A stretch of 64,000 nucleotides of DNA from Bacteroidales bacterium. Its GTDB lineage: Bacteria > Bacteroidota > Bacteroidia > Bacteroidales > GCA-2748055. The notes under the pieces are model-generated. The model did no database searches, had not been told where the DNA came from, and saw only the letters and a program-made list of their open reading frames with translations. The stretch lies in assembly GCA_021738565.1 (NCBI GenBank), contig JAIPBT010000021.1:1-64000 (forward strand). The letters are read 5' to 3'. Position 1 is the stretch's first letter; every line of letters begins with the position of its first letter. Positions 1-7,042 of this stretch are shown in pieces. Position numbers and translations under genes: made by a program.

Positions 1-185
1 AGAATTAAAAAGGAAGGATTACTTGCGTGATCCTTGTACTCCATCGGTCAAACCAGGAAAGCCCAAAACTGCTGTGGCAGATTATTCATGGATGGAATAG
101 TCTGTAGAATTAAAAAGGAAGGATTACTTACGTGATCCTTGTTGCTCCATCGGTCAAATCAGGAAAGCCCAAAACTGCTATCGCA
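1..185. repeat. two tandem copies of a 105-bp spaced repeat
   Basis: A block beginning agaattaaaaaggaaggatt at position 1 returns at 106 and stays nearly identical for about 80 bp, with a few substitutions and a one-base indel. Each copy carries an aaggat...atcctt inverted repeat and ends in the left arm of the gcccaaaactgc terminator stem. Only the second copy retains the complete terminator. The pattern suggests tandem duplication of the 3' end of a transcription unit lying to the left of the window; no coding potential is visible. Confidence 0.8.
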
Positions 186-203
186 GTTTTCACGGGCTTT
201 TTT
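164..203 (+). terminator. intrinsic terminator, + strand
   Basis: The sequence aaagcccaaaactgc-tatc-gcagttttcacgggcttttt folds into a long stem (AAAACTGC/GCAGTTTT extended by GCCC/GGGC) followed by a T run. It would end transcription arriving from the left. Its outer part is mirrored by the tRNA terminator at 246-277, so the two form a large inverted pair. Confidence 0.75.
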
Positions 204-245
204 AATAGTCTGTCTTATGAAAGCGAGCTTTCAACGCCATCCTAT

Positions 246-277
246 TAAAAAAGCCCGGCGCTATCGCGCTGGGCTTT
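246..277 (-). terminator. intrinsic terminator of tRNA-Arg
   Basis: Read on the minus strand, directly after the tRNA 3' end, an AAAGCCCAGCGC-gata-GCGCCGGGCTTT stem is followed by TTT. It sits about 10 nt beyond the tRNA, which fits a tRNA transcript terminator. Confidence 0.75.
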
Positions 278-286
278 CCTGATTTG

Positions 287-360
287 TGATTCCGGAAGGA
301 TTCGAACCTTCGACCTACAGCTTAGAAGGCTGTTGCTCTATCCAGCTGAGCTACGGAACC
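287..360 (-). tRNA. tRNA-Arg (anticodon TCT)
   Basis: The minus strand gives a full 74-nt cloverleaf: acceptor GGTTCCG pairs with CGGAATC (one G-U), D-loop region AGCTCAGCTGGATAGAGC, anticodon stem ACAGC/GCTGT enclosing loop CTTCTAA with anticodon TCT, T-arm GAAGGTTCGAATCCTTC, discriminator A. CCA is not encoded. A terminator follows at 246-277. tRNA genes are common integration sites, but the accessory genes lie at its 5' side here, so there is no direct sign of an att site. Confidence 0.95.
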
Positions 361-473
361 TAAGGTTTTTACAAAGCGTTGCAAAGATATAAAATATATG
401 AACTGAATATGTCCGAACAGCCCAAACTTTCAAACATGTCATTGCAATTAAACAATAAGTGAATATAAATCGT

Positions 474-481
474 TAAATTTG
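474..481 (+). promoter_or_regulatory. Bacteroidota -7 box TAAATTTG
   Basis: TAAATTTG matches the Bacteroidota -7 consensus TAnnTTTG and lies 8 bp before the ATG of the small antitoxin-like gene, which would give an almost leaderless mRNA. No convincing -33 TTG was found at the usual distance. Confidence 0.35.
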
Positions 482-489
482 TAGAAACT

Positions 490-750
490 ATGTTACTGGA
501 AATTATGGGTACAGCAGAATTAAGAAAAGAAGCTCATCGCTTTATCGAAAGAGCAAATGACAAGGTTCTAAAGACAGTACTCGCTCTGGACGCAGAAAAT
601 GAGAAAATCGTCATTGTTGGCTATGAGCCTGATGGAACACCTATTACCCAGGAAGACCTGATAAGAGAAGCCAAAGAAGCTTCTGCACGTGTTAAAGCCG
701 GAGATTACATCACCCAGGAGGACCTGGAAAAGGAAGTGGAAAATTGGTAA
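490..750 (+). CDS. antitoxin-like small protein (orphan)
   Basis: An 86-aa acidic protein with an N-terminal helix rich in K/R/E and a central stretch EKIVIVGYEPDGTPITQEDL resembling the small Bacteroidota antitoxins that precede ParE/RelE toxins. Such proteins normally overlap a toxin gene beginning V-K-x-K-L-P-V. Here the stop overlaps a frame reading VKKKLPVRY (from 744), which loses toxin character within ten codons, so the antitoxin appears orphaned. The ATG at 490 is supported by the TAAATTTG box 8 bp upstream; an internal ATG (MGTAEL, codon 6) is an alternative start. Family assignment is by resemblance only. Confidence 0.6.
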   Translation: MLLEIMGTAELRKEAHRFIERANDKVLKTVLALDAENEKIVIVGYEPDGTPITQEDLIREAKEASARVKAGDYITQEDLEKEVENW

Positions 751-911
751 AAAAGAAACTTCCTGTTCGGTATCTTTGTATTGCACCAAAAGCAAAAAGA
801 GAAAATGATAATACTGCCATTGAAACAGCACATAGCCGGGAGTGTTATGGCGTATTTACGCAACCATACGAACCAATTCACAATCTTAAGAAAAAAAACA
901 AAAATGCTTAA
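744..911 (+). pseudogene. possible remnant of a ParE/RelE-type toxin
   Basis: Frame TTG-GTA-AAA at 744 overlaps the antitoxin stop codon and encodes VKKKLPVRY, the usual beginning of ParE-like toxins that follow this antitoxin type. After that the 55-codon frame has no recognisable toxin features and ends in TAA at 909. The reading is tentative: only the first eight or so residues and the overlap geometry support it. Confidence 0.3.
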
Positions 912-1281
912 ACGAATTTCATTATCAACACTATTTATTCTGATGGTTCTATGTTCATGTGAGGAGTTAGATCTTAATAATTATGATTACACTGGGATCG
1001 TGCAAAATGAAGACCACTTTTTAACCTGTTCTCCGGAGGTGTGCTTCGTTAAAATAAGCCAGGGATTAGACAAAATTGATTCAGTAGCCTGGAAGAATGA
1101 AAATTGGGGCGATAGCATTTATTCTGTTCTGAATTTTCCAGAAAAACTCAGGAAAGAAGGCTTGACGGTTAAATTAAAATTAAGAATGCCGGATGAAAAT
1201 GAATTACCAAGCTGTTATCAAGGTGAAATGCCAATAATTATTCAGCCAAAAGTATTTGCGATTGATGTGAAAACAGATTAA
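904..1281 (+). CDS. small lipoprotein of unknown function
   Basis: A 125-aa protein starting MLKRISLSTLF with a hydrophobic stretch and lipobox LCSC, so it is probably a lipoprotein. The longer frame from 781 is rejected because its first 41 codons lie before the signal peptide and overlap the toxin-remnant frame. The mature part is acidic, has three further cysteines and matches no family I recognise. The only intact neighbour is the antitoxin-like gene, so context gives no function. Confidence 0.65.
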   Translation: MLKRISLSTLFILMVLCSCEELDLNNYDYTGIVQNEDHFLTCSPEVCFVKISQGLDKIDSVAWKNENWGDSIYSVLNFPEKLRKEGLTVKLKLRMPDENELPSCYQGEMPIIIQPKVFAIDVKTD

Positions 1282-1405
1282 ACACGCCATAATAAATAGC
1301 CTCTTAGCGGCCTGCAAGGCCCGGCGATGAGTACATGTTGAACTATGACCCGTAATCGTAACAGTGGTTTTTCAAAGAACACTTATATCCAAAATAATTG
1401 TTAAC

Positions 1406-1798
1406 CTATGCTGAAATTAAAATTTTGATTCGTTCAATAAATTCGGTTGCTGATGGAAGCAAATCTTCAACATCCTCCCTGCCCACAGTAATATAATCGT
1501 CATAATCACTGGCATGTCGTTTATCGAACAGGTCTGTGAAAACTTTTCCGAGATCTGTAGATATTTTTCCGGTTTTTACGAAGTGAAGGCCAAGCATCTG
1601 TCTTACTCATGAATGAGTACCTGCTTTAATATCATTTTGCAGGAGCAATGCCGTTACTGCATAATAACATGCATAATAAAGTCTGTTAATTGCTGTATTC
1701 CAAAGTCCATTTTCCAGGTGAATCTCTATTTCCTGAAGCGTTTCCGATGCTCTCTTAAGCCTGTATTCAATAAGATCTGCTTTTTCAGAGTTTTTCAT
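1406..1798 (-). pseudogene. HEPN-domain (HepT-like) toxin, broken by in-frame TGA
   Basis: Two consecutive frames form one HEPN-domain protein. The N-terminal half has EYRLKRASETLQEIE and NRLYYACYYAVTALLL; the C-terminal half has VRQMLGLHFVKTG and the RHASDYDDY segment, close to the HEPN R-x4-6-H/Y signature. They are separated only by a TGA codon (plus-strand 1607-1609), reading THS-stop-VRQMLGLHF in the same frame. Relatives usually read T-H-K-G-V-R-Q here, so a GGA to TGA change is the simplest explanation. HepT toxins are RNases paired with MntA nucleotidyltransferases, and the partner lies immediately upstream, also broken. Translation from the ATG after the stop is possible but would lack half the domain. 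Confidence 0.8.
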
Positions 1799-2113
1799 AA
1801 TTCAATTCCTTCTGAAATAACATTCTGGTAAAACGGAGTGAATTTGTGCCTGGTCTCCCAATCCTTTCGTGAGATTACCAACGGGCTAATTATCTGTCCT
1901 GACTCAAATTCTATATCATAGAGCGGATACTTGATCCGTTTCTCATCCTGCCTGCTTACCTGGTCCTTATCAATAAGAATTATAATATCCAAATCAGAAT
2001 ACTTCCTGTTATCCCCCCCTGGCAAATGAACCGTAGAGAATAATTTTTGCTTCCGGTTCAGATGAGTGAACGGAATACTTTATCCGCAATAATATGTCAT
2101 CTGTTTGAGCCAT
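1795..2113 (-). pseudogene. MntA-like nucleotidyltransferase, frameshifted at a G7 tract
   Basis: The frame from ATG at 2113 encodes MAQTDDILLRIK...AKIILYGSFARGG and then hits TAA. The adjacent frame continues DNRKYSDLDIIILIDKDQ to 1795. Joining them gives the minimal nucleotidyltransferase signature GS-x-ARG...SD-x-D of MntA antitoxins, which modify HepT. The break is at a run of seven G (plus-strand CCCCCCC near 2013-2019); six would restore the frame. It may be a mutation, a phase-variable tract or a base-calling error. Its end overlaps the start of the HEPN gene by 4 bp, as expected for a two-gene module. Confidence 0.8.
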
Positions 2114-2140
2114 TAACCAAAAATACTGAAATTAAATTTA

Positions 2141-2329
2141 TCACACACCCGGCTTACCAGGTATGAAAGCAAAGACGTTCAGCCACCGGCCGATGTACTA
2201 AAACGACTTTCTGAGATCTTTGATGTTTCCATTGATTACCTGGTCAATGGCAACCAGTCAGATAAAGTGGAAAAGACTTTAAAAGACGCTGAACTGATCA
2301 AGAATTTCAAGCAATTGTATATAAATTGA
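2141..2329 (+). pseudogene. C-terminal remnant of an XRE-family regulator
   Basis: The frame ending in TGA at 2327 encodes RYESKDVQPPADVLKRLSE followed by IFDVSIDYLVNG and a charged tail. This is the third to fifth helix of an XRE/HTH_3 domain, where RYE...P...L..L...F.VS.DYLV is diagnostic. The first two helices and a start codon are absent, and the preceding codons do not continue the domain. It is a truncated relic between two broken nucleotidyltransferase genes. Confidence 0.65.
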
Positions 2330-2389
2330 CAATTATTGACAATCCTGATATTGTGTAAGGATTGATTAGTTATACAGTTCGGACTGACC

Positions 2390-2731
2390 ATGTACATTTT
2401 TGATTATGACCAGAAATCGGTCATACCACTTTTTCGATCTGAAAGCGATATTGATATTCTGGTAAAATTCAAAAGAACACCATCCCTGCTGGATATGGTA
2501 AAAATTCATAACGAACTTTCTCTTCAAATTAGGAAAAAAATAGACATAGTGACAGAGCCTTCAAAGTCTTTCGGTGTTCCCAGGTCATCCTTAAGTGTTC
2601 CCAGGTCATCTTTCAGGATGAATAAGCTTGCCGAACCTCGAGTCGAAGGACAGCTAACATCCAACGCTTTTGGTAACGTAAGGAGCTCACATCGTGATCA
2701 TTATGTGGTCCTTCGGCTTGTAACTCGGTAA
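2390..2731 (+). pseudogene. second minimal nucleotidyltransferase, fragment fused to repeat DNA
   Basis: Codons 16-56 read FRSESDIDILVKFKRTPSLL and IRKKIDIVTE, the SD-x-D...D-V-T core of MNT-family nucleotidyltransferases. The N-terminal GS-x-ARG half is missing and replaced by unrelated codons. After codon 60 the frame runs through a direct repeat (gtgttcccaggtcatc twice, 2574-2589 and 2595-2610) and then into the dispersed composite repeat, so residues beyond about 60 are not real protein. A decayed TA component. Confidence 0.65.
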
Positions 2732-2850
2732 ACTCGTTACTTCGCTCAGGAACCGATCTTTTTTGTTAGGAGGAGATCTCGACACGCTCGATCTTACCGC
2801 CCCACACCCCAACCCACCGGTTCCTGACCGCCTTCGTTTAACTACGGCGG
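2620..2850. repeat. dispersed composite repeat, copy A
   Basis: This stretch contains cttgccgaacctcgag...gaaggac, then ggtccttcggctTgtaactcgg...ttcgctcaggaaccga (2691-2750), then gatctcgacacgctcgatcttacc and ccggttcctgaccgcc. The 2690-2750 part is nearly identical to 27728-27787; the 2742-2830 part is homologous to 10087-10176 in inverse orientation. It has many short palindromes and no plausible coding content. Confidence 0.75.
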
Positions 2851-2858
2851 TGAGGATC

Positions 2859-2946
2859 ACCTAACGGCCATGAAGTGGCCCCCTAACGTTCGCCTTACGA
2901 ACCCCTAACGCTCCCGCAGGGAGCCCCTGACGTTACCGAAGGTACC
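2859..2946. repeat. four 22-bp units: CCTAAC plus a variable mini-hairpin
   Basis: Four units of exactly 22 bp start at 2859, 2881, 2903 and 2925. Each has a near-constant heptamer (acctaac, ccctaac, ccctaac, ccctgac) and a 15-nt palindrome of different sequence: ggccaTGAAGtggcc, gttcgCCTTAcgaac, gctcccGCAgggagc, gttaccGAAggtacc. The stem sequence changes while pairing is kept. Related units in the opposite orientation occur at 27572-27600 and 27692-27717. This is not a CRISPR: units are too short and there are no separate repeat and spacer lengths of the usual kind. Confidence 0.7.
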
Positions 2947-3122
2947 ACCGACCACAGGGCTTTGACCATCTCCATATACAAGTTTTTTCAAAAGGCTTGT
3001 CTCAAGTTCACAAATATTTTTCTTAACTTAATTCCTGTCGTGGAATTTAATTTTCGAAAGTGTTGATATATAGCTGTTTTGGGAGAAAATGTGCACTTTG
3101 TGCGTTATATTGTGTCCGATAA

Positions 3123-3275
3123 TCAAAAGCTTCTGCATGCTGAGACAACTTTCTCAATTGAGGTTAAAGCATGCGGACCATCAGATCCCTCTCCATAGTT
3201 AAAAACCTCTCCAACATCAGTTTTTGAAGTTATATTTCCATCATTGCTATAAGTTATATCCATATCATCACTGCT
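3123..3275 (-). pseudogene. Rhs/YD-repeat protein fragment
   Basis: A minus-strand frame bounded by stops encodes MDITYSNDGNITSKTDVG followed by EVFNYGEGSDGPHALTSIE and a TGA. The pattern YSNDGNITSKTDVG...YG...PHALTSI is typical of Rhs/YD-repeat shell proteins just before the variable toxin tip. Only about 50 codons remain, with no start and no toxin domain. It suggests that a polymorphic-toxin locus once stood here. The rest of 2947-3379 shows no gene or RNA that I can support. Confidence 0.6.
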
Positions 3276-3379
3276 TCATTATAGAATATATCAAAGATTC
3301 AATTTCTCCTGAATTTCACCACTGTTATTGATAAAAATATTACCTTGCATCATACCACAATCTATTTGTATATGCTGTT

Positions 3380-4996
3380 ATGAGTGATCTTTCTTTTTCA
3401 TCCGGAAAGCAAAAAGCCGGGATGACAGTTCTGACGATTTTGAGGGTTGGCATCGGGTGGCATTTTTTGTATGAAGGGTTTGCCAAACTTATTGATCCCA
3501 CCTGGACCGCCGCCGGGTATTTGAGCAGCGCTACAGGACCCTTTGCCGGAATTTTCAGGGCAATGGCAGAGAATGACCTGCTTTTGCAGGTTATCAATGT
3601 GCTGAACATCTGGGGATTGATCTTTATCGGACTGGGTCTCTTTCTCGGTCTTTTCACCAGGATTGCACAGCTTGCAGGAATTCTGTTGCTGGGGATCTTC
3701 TACCTTTCCCATCCTCCCGTTTTTTCTGATCCCGGATTCTTCAGGGAGGGTTCCTATTTCTTTGTAAGCAAGGACCTGATTGAGATACTCGCACTTGTGA
3801 CACTGATGTTCTTCCCAACCGGAAGGTTTCTCGGGCTTGATGCATTGATGATGCGGTCTTTCAGGCAAAAAGCACACAAAATGGACCATGGCCAGCCGGA
3901 CACTGAGGAGCACCGTGCAGATGTTGGTTCGATTGAAAGAAGGGAGGTCCTGAAGCACCTTGCAACGGTGCCTTTCCTGGGAGCAATGGCCTACGGGGTC
4001 ATCAGGAAAAGCAGGATGGAAAGCATGGAGGAACAGAACCTTGTTGACGCTTCGGCAGGTCCGACACAAAGGTTTGTTCAGCAAATGCAGGCAGGGTCTA
4101 ACCAACTTGCACTTGATGAACTTAAGGGAACAACATTCAATGAGATCCAGGATGTACAGGGGCAACTGCCAAAAGGTTTGTTGGGAACACTTGAATCTTC
4201 AAAACTTATCCTGGGAGGCAACCTGTTGAGTGGTTATGTACACTCCCGCGACCTGATATACGTCTCCAAGCTTGTTCAGAATTATCATCAGAAAGACAGG
4301 GTTTTCAAAACACTGATGATGGCAGAGCAGGCAGGAGTAAATACGCTCCTTTCCAACCCGGTTGTGATGCCGCTCATGGAAGAATACTGGAAAGAGGGGT
4401 ATGGCGATATTCAGTTTATCTCTGATTGTGCGGGATTGATCTACTGGCCTGAATTGAAGCCCATGCCCTTTGACGAATATGAGAATATAGTAAAATCTGC
4501 CATCGATAGCGGAATTCATGCCGGGTATATACAGGGTGAAACTGCAGATTATTACATAGAGAACAATGAGGTGGATAAGATAGTACACATCATGGACCTC
4601 TTGCGGAAAAATGGCCTGCCAGCCGGTATCGGCGCCCATAAAATAGAAACCATAAAAAAATGTGTTGAGCTCGGGCTTGAGACCGACTTCTGGATGAAGA
4701 CACTGCATTCGCATGATTACTGGTCGGCCAGGCATCCAACCTGGCACGATAATATTTACTGTTTTGATCCTGATGAAACCGTTCAATTCATGGAGTCCCT
4801 TCCTGAACCATGGATTGCTTTTAAAACGCTGGCAGCCGGTGCATTGCATCCCGACAAGGCATTTCCCTATGCGTTTGAAAGGGGGGCCGACTTCCTTTGT
4901 GTGGGAATGTATGATTTCCAAATCGTTGATGATGTCAACATTGCACTGAATACACTTGACAATATTAGTAACCGCCGACGTCCCTGGCGGGCTTAA
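3380..4996 (+). CDS. DoxX membrane domain fused to a TIM-barrel-like domain
   Basis: A 538-aa protein. Residues 12-160 are a DoxX-type four-helix membrane domain (LRVGIGWHFLYEGFAKL; GLGLFLGLFTRIAQLAG). After a polar linker, residues 186-210 carry a twin-arginine-like anchor (ERREVLKHLATVPFLGAMAYG). Residues 230-538 form an uncharacterised soluble domain with TIM-barrel rhythm (GIGAHKIETIKKCVELGLETD; TLHSHDYW; ERGADFLCVGMYDFQIVDDVN). The same anchor opens the Gfo/Idh/MocA enzyme at 31915, whose neighbour is a stand-alone DoxX paralogue. I infer a membrane redox subunit tethered to an enzyme that faces the periplasm. The next gene starts within its stop codon (TAATG). The catalytic reaction is unknown. 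Confidence 0.75.
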   Translation: MSDLSFSSGKQKAGMTVLTILRVGIGWHFLYEGFAKLIDPTWTAAGYLSSATGPFAGIFRAMAENDLLLQVINVLNIWGLIFIGLGLFLGLFTRIAQLAGILLLGIFYLSHPPVFSDPGFFREGSYFFVSKDLIEILALVTLMFFPTGRFLGLDALMMRSFRQKAHKMDHGQPDTEEHRADVGSIERREVLKHLATVPFLGAMAYGVIRKSRMESMEEQNLVDASAGPTQRFVQQMQAGSNQLALDELKGTTFNEIQDVQGQLPKGLLGTLESSKLILGGNLLSGYVHSRDLIYVSKLVQNYHQKDRVFKTLMMAEQAGVNTLLSNPVVMPLMEEYWKEGYGDIQFISDCAGLIYWPELKPMPFDEYENIVKSAIDSGIHAGYIQGETADYYIENNEVDKIVHIMDLLRKNGLPAGIGAHKIETIKKCVELGLETDFWMKTLHSHDYWSARHPTWHDNIYCFDPDETVQFMESLPEPWIAFKTLAAGALHPDKAFPYAFERGADFLCVGMYDFQIVDDVNIALNTLDNISNRRRPWRA

Positions 4997-5490
4997 TGTT
5001 TAATTTTAAACTAATGAGTTTACAGTTTCATTCTTCCGTACTTTTTTGCAGTAACCTGAAGAAGCAAAGAGAGTTTTATGAAAAATTTTTAGAGCAAAAG
5101 GTGAAACAGGACTATGGCAGGTGTGTTGTTTTTGCCAGTGGGTTCACACTCTGGAGTCCTGCTGAGGAATATCCCGTTTCAAAGGAACTTGGTTATACCT
5201 ATGAACCGCTTGGTAACCGGAACCTGGAATTATGTTTTGAGACCGATTCATTTGAAGATGCCGTCGAAAAGGTGCTGATGAGCGATCTCAGGATACTGCA
5301 TAACGTAACCGAAGAACCATGGGGACAATATACCATCAGGTTCTATGATCCTGAGGGCAACCTGGTAGAGATCGGTGAAACTTTAAAAAGCATGGCAAAA
5401 AGAATGCGGTTGGACGGAATGAGTGAAGATGAGATCGCCGGTAAGTCTGGTCTGGATAAATCATTTGTAATTAAATTGTTAGCCATTTAA
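4996..5490 (+). CDS. VOC (glyoxalase/bleomycin-resistance) family protein
   Basis: A 164-aa protein with the beta-alpha-beta-beta-beta pattern of VOC proteins: FHSSVLFCSNLKKQREFYEKF at the start and YTIRFYDPEGNLVEIGE near residue 130, where the final Glu is the usual metal ligand. The C-terminal 30 residues are an added helical tail (MSEDEIAGKSGLDKSFVIKLL) resembling a small helix-turn-helix. The start at 4996 overlaps the upstream stop; MSLQFHSS at 5014 is an equally good start. Part of a likely operon with the DoxX fusion. Substrate unknown. Confidence 0.75.
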   Translation: MFNFKLMSLQFHSSVLFCSNLKKQREFYEKFLEQKVKQDYGRCVVFASGFTLWSPAEEYPVSKELGYTYEPLGNRNLELCFETDSFEDAVEKVLMSDLRILHNVTEEPWGQYTIRFYDPEGNLVEIGETLKSMAKRMRLDGMSEDEIAGKSGLDKSFVIKLLAI

Positions 5491-5549
5491 GTCTTTATTC
5501 CCATTAAAAATTTCTCTCTGAATTATTCGACTTCGACTTTTCAAAAACT

Positions 5550-5557
5550 TATCTTTG
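5550..5557 (+). promoter_or_regulatory. Bacteroidota -7 box TATCTTTG
   Basis: A perfect TAnnTTTG match 16 bp before the ATG of the iron-dependent alcohol dehydrogenase gene, allowing a separate transcript for that gene. No TTG was found at 19-21 bp upstream. Confidence 0.45.
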
Positions 5558-5573
5558 AACAAACTGCTGAACT

Positions 5574-6758
5574 ATGGTATCATCTTTTCAATTTTCGTCG
5601 TTGCCTAAGATCTCCTTTGGTCCGGGAAAAAGGCTCGAACTACCGGTCCTTGTGAAACCATTTGGATCAACGGTATTGATGTTGACGGGGTCAACTTCGA
5701 TTCACTATTCAGGGCATGGCGATGAAATAGTAAAAAAATTAAAGGACAATGGTTTTACGGTCCACATTGAAACCATTGGTTCTGAGCCTTCTCCGAAGAT
5801 GGTTGATGATATTGCTGAGAAATACAAGGGAAGAGGCATACGTGTTGTAGTGGCTGTAGGAGGAGGGAGTGTAATGGATGCCGGGAAAGCTGTTTCGGCA
5901 ATGCTGGTGGTGGAATACCCTGTTAAGCACTACCTTGAGGATGTGGGTGACATGGATCATCCGGGTACAAAAATGCCGTTCATCGCAATGCCTACAACCT
6001 CCGGAACCGGAAGCGAGATGACAAAGAATGCTGTTCTTTCAGAGGTTGGTAAGCGTGGGTTTAAAAAATCGCTTCGGCATGAAAATTTCATCCCGAATAT
6101 TGCCATCATTGACCCGGAGATGATGCTTACCTGTCCCCCGAAATTAACCGCAACCAGTGGGATGGATGCTTTTACACAGTTGCTGGAATCCTATGTTAGC
6201 AAGCAGTCGAATCCCATGACCGATGCACTGGCACTGCAGGGATTGAAAATGATCAAAAGACATTTGCTGAGGGCTTATCTTGAGGGAGAGAATAACCTTG
6301 AGGCACGATCAGGAATGGCGCTGGCAGCGATGTTTTCCGGTATCACACTTGCCCACGCCGGACTGGGTCTTGTTCATGGGTTTGCTGCTCCCATCGGGGC
6401 ACATTGCAACATGCCGCATGGTGCTGTGTGTGGCAGCCTGATGTCAAGGGTAAACGCGATGACCATTGATAAGATCATCTCCGACAGGAAAAGCCCGGTG
6501 TTTAATAAATTCCTGATTGTTAGTAAGATATTTTCTGATTTCAAGTATAAGGATGATGCTGAATACCTTATTGCTTTCAAGGATAAGCTGGAGCATATAA
6601 CCAATGTACTTGAGATATCCCCGCTTGATCCGGAAGTATTTACAGATGAGATGATCGCAAAGATCGTATCAGAAACGAGGCACAAGCATCACCCTGTCAC
6701 CTTTTCAGAGGAGGAGCTGGAGATAATGATAAGGAGAAGGCTGGCCGTCCTTAAATAG
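5574..6758 (+). CDS. iron-containing alcohol dehydrogenase
   Basis: A 394-aa protein of the Fe-ADH (group III) family. It has the NAD-binding GGGSVMDAGKA at about residue 97, PTTSGTGSE at about 140, and the metal-site region MDAFTQLLESY followed by HAGLGLVHGFAAPIGAH...PHG, which supplies the conserved His residues. It oxidises or reduces alcohols/aldehydes in the cytoplasm; the substrate cannot be read from sequence. It has no signal peptide. It follows the DoxX fusion and VOC genes by 83 bp with its own -7 box and is closed by a terminator at 6801. Confidence 0.92.
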   Translation: MVSSFQFSSLPKISFGPGKRLELPVLVKPFGSTVLMLTGSTSIHYSGHGDEIVKKLKDNGFTVHIETIGSEPSPKMVDDIAEKYKGRGIRVVVAVGGGSVMDAGKAVSAMLVVEYPVKHYLEDVGDMDHPGTKMPFIAMPTTSGTGSEMTKNAVLSEVGKRGFKKSLRHENFIPNIAIIDPEMMLTCPPKLTATSGMDAFTQLLESYVSKQSNPMTDALALQGLKMIKRHLLRAYLEGENNLEARSGMALAAMFSGITLAHAGLGLVHGFAAPIGAHCNMPHGAVCGSLMSRVNAMTIDKIISDRKSPVFNKFLIVSKIFSDFKYKDDAEYLIAFKDKLEHITNVLEISPLDPEVFTDEMIAKIVSETRHKHHPVTFSEEELEIMIRRRLAVLK

Positions 6759-6800
6759 TGCTTGCAAGAAAACGCCAATAGCTGCGTTATGCTTGACTTC

Positions 6801-6840
6801 AAAACAGTCATCCCGATAATATATCGGGACTCCTGTTTTT
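6801..6840. terminator. terminator after Fe-ADH gene
   Basis: aaaacagtcatcccgata-ata-tatcgggactcctgttttt forms a long stem (TCCCGATA/TATCGGGA plus AAAACAG/CTGTTTT) ending in T5; the A run on the other side lets it act in both directions. It lies 42 bp beyond the Fe-ADH stop. Confidence 0.75.
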
Positions 6841-7042
6841 CATCTGCCATTGCTTATTTTAATTGGTCAGATGGAACTCGCCATGACAGCTTTTCAAAGG
6901 TTCCTTGCCTATAAAGTGTTATAATCATACATCTTATTTGTTCCGCCAACCGGCGGATCATGGCTCGGTTCAGTCATCGCAGGCCTTGCTCTTGACGTTT
7001 TCTTATCAAGCACTGCTAAATAATATGAGTTGTCTTTCTGAC

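Noticed and set aside
568-831. 87-codon minus-strand frame
   Set aside because: Antisense to the antitoxin-like gene and repeat-like in composition; no start or family support.
1607-1609. Stop-codon reassignment (TGA as sense) to explain the HepT break
   Set aside because: Other genes here end normally with TGA (for example the XRE remnant and the DUF5989 gene), and the T9SS break uses TAG; independent point mutations are simpler.
2859-2946. CRISPR array
   Set aside because: Units are 22 bp in total with a 7-bp constant part and palindromic variable parts; no repeat of 23-48 bp, no spacers and no cas genes.
3398-4165. 255-codon minus-strand frame
   Set aside because: Antisense to the DoxX fusion gene and rich in Cys/Pro/Gln without pattern; the + strand frame has clear helices and family motifs.
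4199-4921. 240-codon minus-strand frame
   Set aside because: Antisense to the soluble domain of the DoxX fusion; no family features.
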